A DNA stretch of 7,612 nt, taken from the NCBI GenBank assembly GCA_003507475.1, contig DNVQ01000057.1, positions 1 to 7,612 of the forward strand, given 5' to 3'. This DNA comes from Candidatus Moraniibacteriota bacterium. GTDB taxonomy: Bacteria; Patescibacteriota; Minisyncoccia; Moranbacterales; UBA9337. The translations under genes and the position numbers were made by a program. The notes beneath the pieces were generated by a model. That model searched no databases, had not been told where the DNA came from, and was given only the letters and a program-made list of their open reading frames with translations. The first letter of the stretch is position 1, and each line of letters starts with the position of its first letter. Of this stretch, positions 5,060-7,612 are shown in pieces.

Positions 5060-5085
5060 TTGAGATCATAACTTATAAATCTCAA
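5060..5085. repeat. 7-bp inverted repeat
   Basis: TTGAGAT (5060-5066) and ATCTCAA (5079-5085) pair perfectly around 12 bases. It lies between the glycosyltransferase stop and the terminator-like hairpin. Confidence 0.4.
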
Positions 5086-5116
5086 AAACCTTATAAAATT
5101 TATACCTTCGATGAAA

Positions 5117-5144
5117 GATGACTTTTGACTAATGACTGATGACT
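5117..5144. repeat. 7-bp tandem repeat (four units)
   Basis: Units in register are GATGACT, TTTGACT, AATGACT, GATGACT; all keep TGACT. It starts 7 bp beyond the glycosyltransferase stop codon. Confidence 0.7.
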
Positions 5145-5151
5145 GTATTTT

Positions 5152-6105
5152 TTAGCTATTAATAACTTCTTTAATATAATAACCGCGATGATTTTTTGAT
5201 TTGAAATAATTTTTAACCATGATGTCAGCCAAGAGTCCCGAGATAAATAATTGCAAGCCCACCAAGACAAACATCACTCCAATCATTGGCCAAATTCTCT
5301 CGCCGATAGACTGATCAAGAAAAACTTTTTCTACAAACATCCAGACCAAAATAAGCACACCTAAAAATGAAAGAATTACACCGCTAGCTCCGAAAAGATG
5401 CAGAGGCCTATTGGCATATTTGCGCCAAAACCAAATAGCTGCCATATCCACAAATCCCTTAAAAGCTCTTTTCCAGTTATATTTAGTCACTCCGTTTACT
5501 CGGGGATGATGAGAAACCTTTACTTCTGCCACTTTAAAGCCATCCATTTCCAAAAGAGCTGGGATAAAGCGATGCATTTCTCCAAAAAGTTCCAAATCAT
5601 TAAAACATTCTCTTTTATATGCCTTTAAACTGCAACCGCTGTCATGAATATTATCTTGGATGAAAAATTTTCTCAAAAGATTAGCTCCTCGAGAAAAGAT
5701 TTTTTTACTCAAAGAATCTTTGCGCTCGTGTCTCCAACCGCTTACCACGTCATATCCCTCATTAATTTTTTCCAACAGCTTACCAATATCAGCTGGATCA
5801 TTTTGCAAATCCCCATCCATGGTTATAACTATCTCTCCTTTTGCCATCTGAAATCCGGCGTCAAAAGCGGCGGTTTGCCCATAGTTTTTTCTAAATTTTA
5901 TCAGCTTTAGAGGGCTTAATTTGCTACAAGCATCTACCGTTGCATCTCTTGAACCATCATCGACAAAAATTATTTCAAATCTCTTATTTAATTTTTGACA
6001 TTCCTCTAAAATTCTCTGGTGCAATTTTTCCACATTTCCTTCTTCATTAAAAATCGGCACTACTACTGAAATATCCAGCTTTTCCTCTTGATTGTTTTCT
6101 TGCAT
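5152..6105 (-). CDS. GT2-family glycosyltransferase, polyprenyl-phosphate (DPM1/GtrB/ArnC-like) type
   Basis: Enzymes of this type move a sugar from a nucleotide donor to a polyprenyl phosphate at the cytoplasmic face of the membrane, supplying lipid-linked sugars for cell-surface glycans. Seen in 317 residues: a GT-A fold starting ISVVVPIFNEEGN (about 12-24); FVDDGSRD (47-54), nucleotide binding; RKNYGQTAAFDAG (72-84); the metal-binding MDGDLQNDP (96-104); VVSGWRHER (120-128); SGCSLKAYKRE (156-166); and GEMHRFIPAL (175-184), typical of the DPM1/GtrB branch. Two membrane helices follow at about 235-258 and 272-296, the usual GtrB-like C-terminal anchor. The ATG at 6105 begins just before the fold and lacks a Shine-Dalgarno sequence. 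It follows the protease gene by 195 bp with no clear terminator between. The sugar is not predictable from sequence. Confidence 0.93.
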   Translation of the reverse strand: MQENNQEEKLDISVVVPIFNEEGNVEKLHQRILEECQKLNKRFEIIFVDDGSRDATVDACSKLSPLKLIKFRKNYGQTAAFDAGFQMAKGEIVITMDGDLQNDPADIGKLLEKINEGYDVVSGWRHERKDSLSKKIFSRGANLLRKFFIQDNIHDSGCSLKAYKRECFNDLELFGEMHRFIPALLEMDGFKVAEVKVSHHPRVNGVTKYNWKRAFKGFVDMAAIWFWRKYANRPLHLFGASGVILSFLGVLILVWMFVEKVFLDQSIGERIWPMIGVMFVLVGLQLFISGLLADIMVKNYFKSKNHRGYYIKEVINS

Positions 6106-6300
6106 ATTATTTTGCTAAACTCTAAAAATATTTAAAATTACTTTGAACTATTCTTATTTTCAAATTCTTACTTTATCCTCTCCATCTTGTACTCAAGGGG
6201 AAGATTGAAAGGGGTTTTCTTTTTGAAATTCTTCCAATTTTAAATTTCCATATTGTCAAATTCTATATTCATACATTCCCTAAAATCCCAAATTCTCAAT
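6106..6300. other. Intergenic spacer with degenerate AAATTC/TTCC repeats and a palindrome
   Basis: The part at 6220-6300 repeats AAATTC, ATTCC and similar words irregularly and resembles the 8-bp array after nrdD. At 6179-6204 an imperfect hairpin pairs 9 of 11 positions around the loop TACT (CTTG/CAAG core). No T-run follows on the minus strand, so it is not a standard terminator. No promoter is evident. Confidence 0.4.
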
Positions 6301-7002
6301 CTAAATTGTTACCCCCACTATGTATTTAAAAAATAAAGACAAAACAAAACTCAACAAATAGCCCAAGGGAGCAGAAAAGAAAAAGATAAAAAACAGCAAA
6401 AAGATAAACCCGTATTGTTCCATCACCATTTTCTTTTTTTCACTTATATTAAAAAAAGCAAACAACAGTTTTGATCCATCCAAAGGTGGAATAGGAATAA
6501 GATTAAAAATAGCCAAAAATATATTTATAGCCAAAATCATCATAAACAACCAAAAGAATATAGCAGGAAAAGATCCAGACAAAAGCACGCTCAGTTCGCT
6601 AAAGTTAAACATATTTTGAGCAATAGCTAATTTAACTGCATGACCCAATGGCACAATTTTAGCAGCTAAAGCAAAAAATATAGCTGTTATAATATTTGAG
6701 GCTGGTCCAGCAAGCGCCACCCAAGCTGGTCCAAATTTCTGATCCCTTAAATTATATGGATTATATGGAACCGGCTTGGCCCATCCAAAGCCAAAGTTAA
6801 AGGTCACAATCATAAAAAATGGCACGATAAATGAACCCCATAAATCAAAGTGTTTAATCGGGTTTAAAGTTAATCTATCGGCATATTTGGCCGTTGGATC
6901 ACCTAATCTAAGAGCCATAAATCCATGAGAAACCTCATGTATTACTACCGACATAACTAGGATAAATACCTGAAATATAATTAAAATAATTTCTCCTGAC
7001 AT
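6301..7002 (-). CDS. Site-2-protease-family (M50) membrane zinc metalloprotease
   Basis: M50 proteases cut substrate helices within the membrane. This short form resembles the YwhC/Rip-like group of uncertain substrate. Seen in 233 residues: a first membrane helix with the zinc motif HEVSH (H22, E23, H26) followed by GFMALRLGDPTA; LTLNPIKHFDLWGSFIVPF (45-63); GWAKPVPYNPYNLR (73-86), typical of the family; GPAWVALAGPASN (91-103); and the third-ligand motif NLIPIPPLDGSKLL with D175. About five to six hydrophobic segments are visible, and no PDZ domain is present, unlike RseP. All catalytic residues are kept, so it should be active. The start ATG directly precedes the first helix; an A/T-rich tract replaces a Shine-Dalgarno sequence. 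It diverges from rpmB and precedes the glycosyltransferase gene. Confidence 0.94.
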   Translation of the reverse strand: MSGEIILIIFQVFILVMSVVIHEVSHGFMALRLGDPTAKYADRLTLNPIKHFDLWGSFIVPFFMIVTFNFGFGWAKPVPYNPYNLRDQKFGPAWVALAGPASNIITAIFFALAAKIVPLGHAVKLAIAQNMFNFSELSVLLSGSFPAIFFWLFMMILAINIFLAIFNLIPIPPLDGSKLLFAFFNISEKKKMVMEQYGFIFLLFFIFFFSAPLGYLLSFVLSLFFKYIVGVTI

Positions 7003-7149
7003 AAAAAATACATTTAAAACTTATTACCTATCCGTACTTTACAAAATACATTTATTATGATAATCTAAATCTTGTAAATAAGCAAACTAATCTAAGGACA
7101 TAAATCATCTGAAAATTACCGGTGGTTAATTATTTGTTCTGTAACATAC
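7003..7149. other. Divergent intergenic region between the M50 protease gene and rpmB
   Basis: It must hold promoters in both directions. For the protease gene TTGCTT, 17 bp, TATCAT on the minus strand (about 7086-7058) is possible but weak. The candidate for rpmB is listed separately. An imperfect dyad around ACCGGT (about 7115-7132) lies just upstream of rpmB. Confidence 0.35.
7038..7064 (+). promoter_or_regulatory. Possible rpmB promoter
   Basis: TTTACA (7038-7043) is followed after 15 bp by GATAAT (7059-7064), overlapping TATGAT (7056-7061). The spacing is short, and the match is unremarkable in A/T-rich DNA. It would give a leader of about 80 nt before rpmB. Confidence 0.28.
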
Positions 7150-7326
7150 ATGAGTAGAACTTGTGATATCTGCAATAGAGGAACCGTATCAGGACACTCT
7201 CGAAGTCATTCTAATATTGCTACTAAAAGAAAGTTTAAAGTAAACGTCCAACCAAAGAAAATAGACGGGCAAAAGAAAAAAGTTTGTACCAGATGCATCC
7301 GCACTATAAATAAAGTCCAAGCTTAA
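7150..7326 (+). CDS. rpmB: 50S ribosomal protein L28
   Basis: L28 is a small basic protein of the large ribosomal subunit. This 58-residue copy starts MSRTCDICNRGTVSGHSRSH, the family's usual N-terminus, and keeps IATKRKFKVNVQ and the ending KKVCTRCIRTI. CX2C pairs at C5/C8 and C46/C49 make it a zinc-binding (C+) form. It is slightly shorter than typical 60-80 residue L28 proteins. There is no Shine-Dalgarno sequence before the ATG. It is the only plus-strand gene, is monocistronic and is followed by an intrinsic terminator. It is too short to stand out in length-filtered gene calls but is unmistakable in sequence. Confidence 0.96.
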   Translation: MSRTCDICNRGTVSGHSRSHSNIATKRKFKVNVQPKKIDGQKKKVCTRCIRTINKVQA

Positions 7327-7340
7327 AAATACTTTATAAT

Positions 7341-7370
7341 AAAAACCGCCATGTTTACTGGTGGTTTTTA
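7341..7370 (+). terminator. Intrinsic terminator of rpmB
   Basis: AAAAACCGCC (7341-7350) pairs with GGTGGTTTTT (7360-7369) over 10 bp with one G-U, around a 9-base loop; the 3' arm ends in the T-run. It lies 14 bp after the stop codon. The flanking A-run and T-run could make it work in both directions. Confidence 0.85.
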
Positions 7371-7440
7371 CTTTACCTGCCTTAAATGGGTTTTGAAATC
7401 AAAAAACATAAATACATAATAAATACACATCAGATACAGT

Positions 7441-7570
7441 CCACACTTTACGGATAAAATTTAATAAATCAACTCGAAAAGAGCGTTAAGAAACTTTGTC
7501 ATGGAGCGAATGCGGAACACAAAGTTTTAGCGATGAGAGTTAGATTTATTTATTTTAGTAGTACGTGTGG
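7441..7570. repeat. Long imperfect inverted repeat (fold-back element, about 130 bp)
   Basis: Arms share, from the outside in: CCACAC (7441-7446) with GTGTGG (7565-7570); AATAAATC (7463-7470) with GATTTATT (7543-7550), within longer A/T-rich matches; AACTC with GAGTT; and AAACTTTGT (7491-7499) with ACAAAGTTT (7519-7527), around a 19-base centre. Nothing coding is visible. It could be a non-autonomous mobile element, a dispersed palindromic repeat or a structured RNA. Confidence 0.55.
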
Positions 7571-7579
7571 CAGTTTTTG

Positions 7580-7603
7580 TAACTTTTTGCTGTCAAAAAG
7601 TTA
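7580..7603. repeat. Perfect 10-bp hairpin at the window end
   Basis: TAACTTTTTG (7580-7589) and CAAAAAGTTA (7594-7603) pair fully around the loop CTGT. On neither strand does a T-run follow the 3' arm, so it is not a canonical terminator. It lies just outside the long inverted repeat. Confidence 0.6.
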
Positions 7604-7612
7604 GTAAAAAAA

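Noticed and set aside
7003..7149. Riboswitch or ribosomal-protein leader before rpmB
   Set aside because: Only a weak imperfect dyad around ACCGGT is visible and no known leader pattern is recognised.

Overview
The window looks like chromosomal DNA from an AT-rich, probably anaerobic bacterium. Six of the eight genes lack a clear Shine-Dalgarno sequence and start just after A/T-rich tracts. L28 is a 58-residue zinc-ribbon form, and the intergenic spaces hold degenerate 7-9 bp tandem repeats and short palindromes. Together these resemble Candidate Phyla Radiation (Patescibacteria) genomes; that placement is an inference from style, not proof.

Layout: seven genes lie on the minus strand and one on the plus strand. 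In minus-strand order they are: a site-2-protease-type M50 membrane metalloprotease (7002-6301); a GT2 polyprenyl-phosphate-type glycosyltransferase with two C-terminal membrane helices (6105-5152); an unrecognised 222-residue protein with one membrane helix and its own promoter, strong ribosome binding site and terminator (4928-4260); the NrdR repressor (3861-3406); the large subunit of the anaerobic class III ribonucleotide reductase, NrdD (3271-1172); a small zinc-ribbon protein (934-596); and the radical-SAM activase NrdG, cut by the window edge (466-1). rpmB (7150-7326, plus strand) diverges from the protease gene and ends in an intrinsic terminator. Beyond it lies a roughly 130-bp imperfect inverted repeat.

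The central point is the nrdR-nrdD-small ORF-nrdG cluster. The NrdD chain has its ATP-cone, catalytic barrel and C-terminal zinc site, but stops 15 residues after the last zinc ligand, before the glycyl-radical loop expected there. That loop (motif YSRVVGF, then RWN, K and a WKDR ending) appears instead in the next gene, behind a separate zinc ribbon. I read this as a class III reductase whose glycyl-radical domain is a separate polypeptide. NrdD would supply the active-site cysteine, the small protein the radical glycine, and NrdG would install the radical. A strong sigma-70-type promoter with an NrdR box just downstream of its -10 element, and a perfect DnaA box about 40 bp upstream, precede nrdR and probably drive the cluster.

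The 398-base gap 3862-4259 holds this promoter region, an A/T-rich tract and the terminator of the 222-residue gene. No tRNA, rRNA, CRISPR array or insertion sequence was seen.
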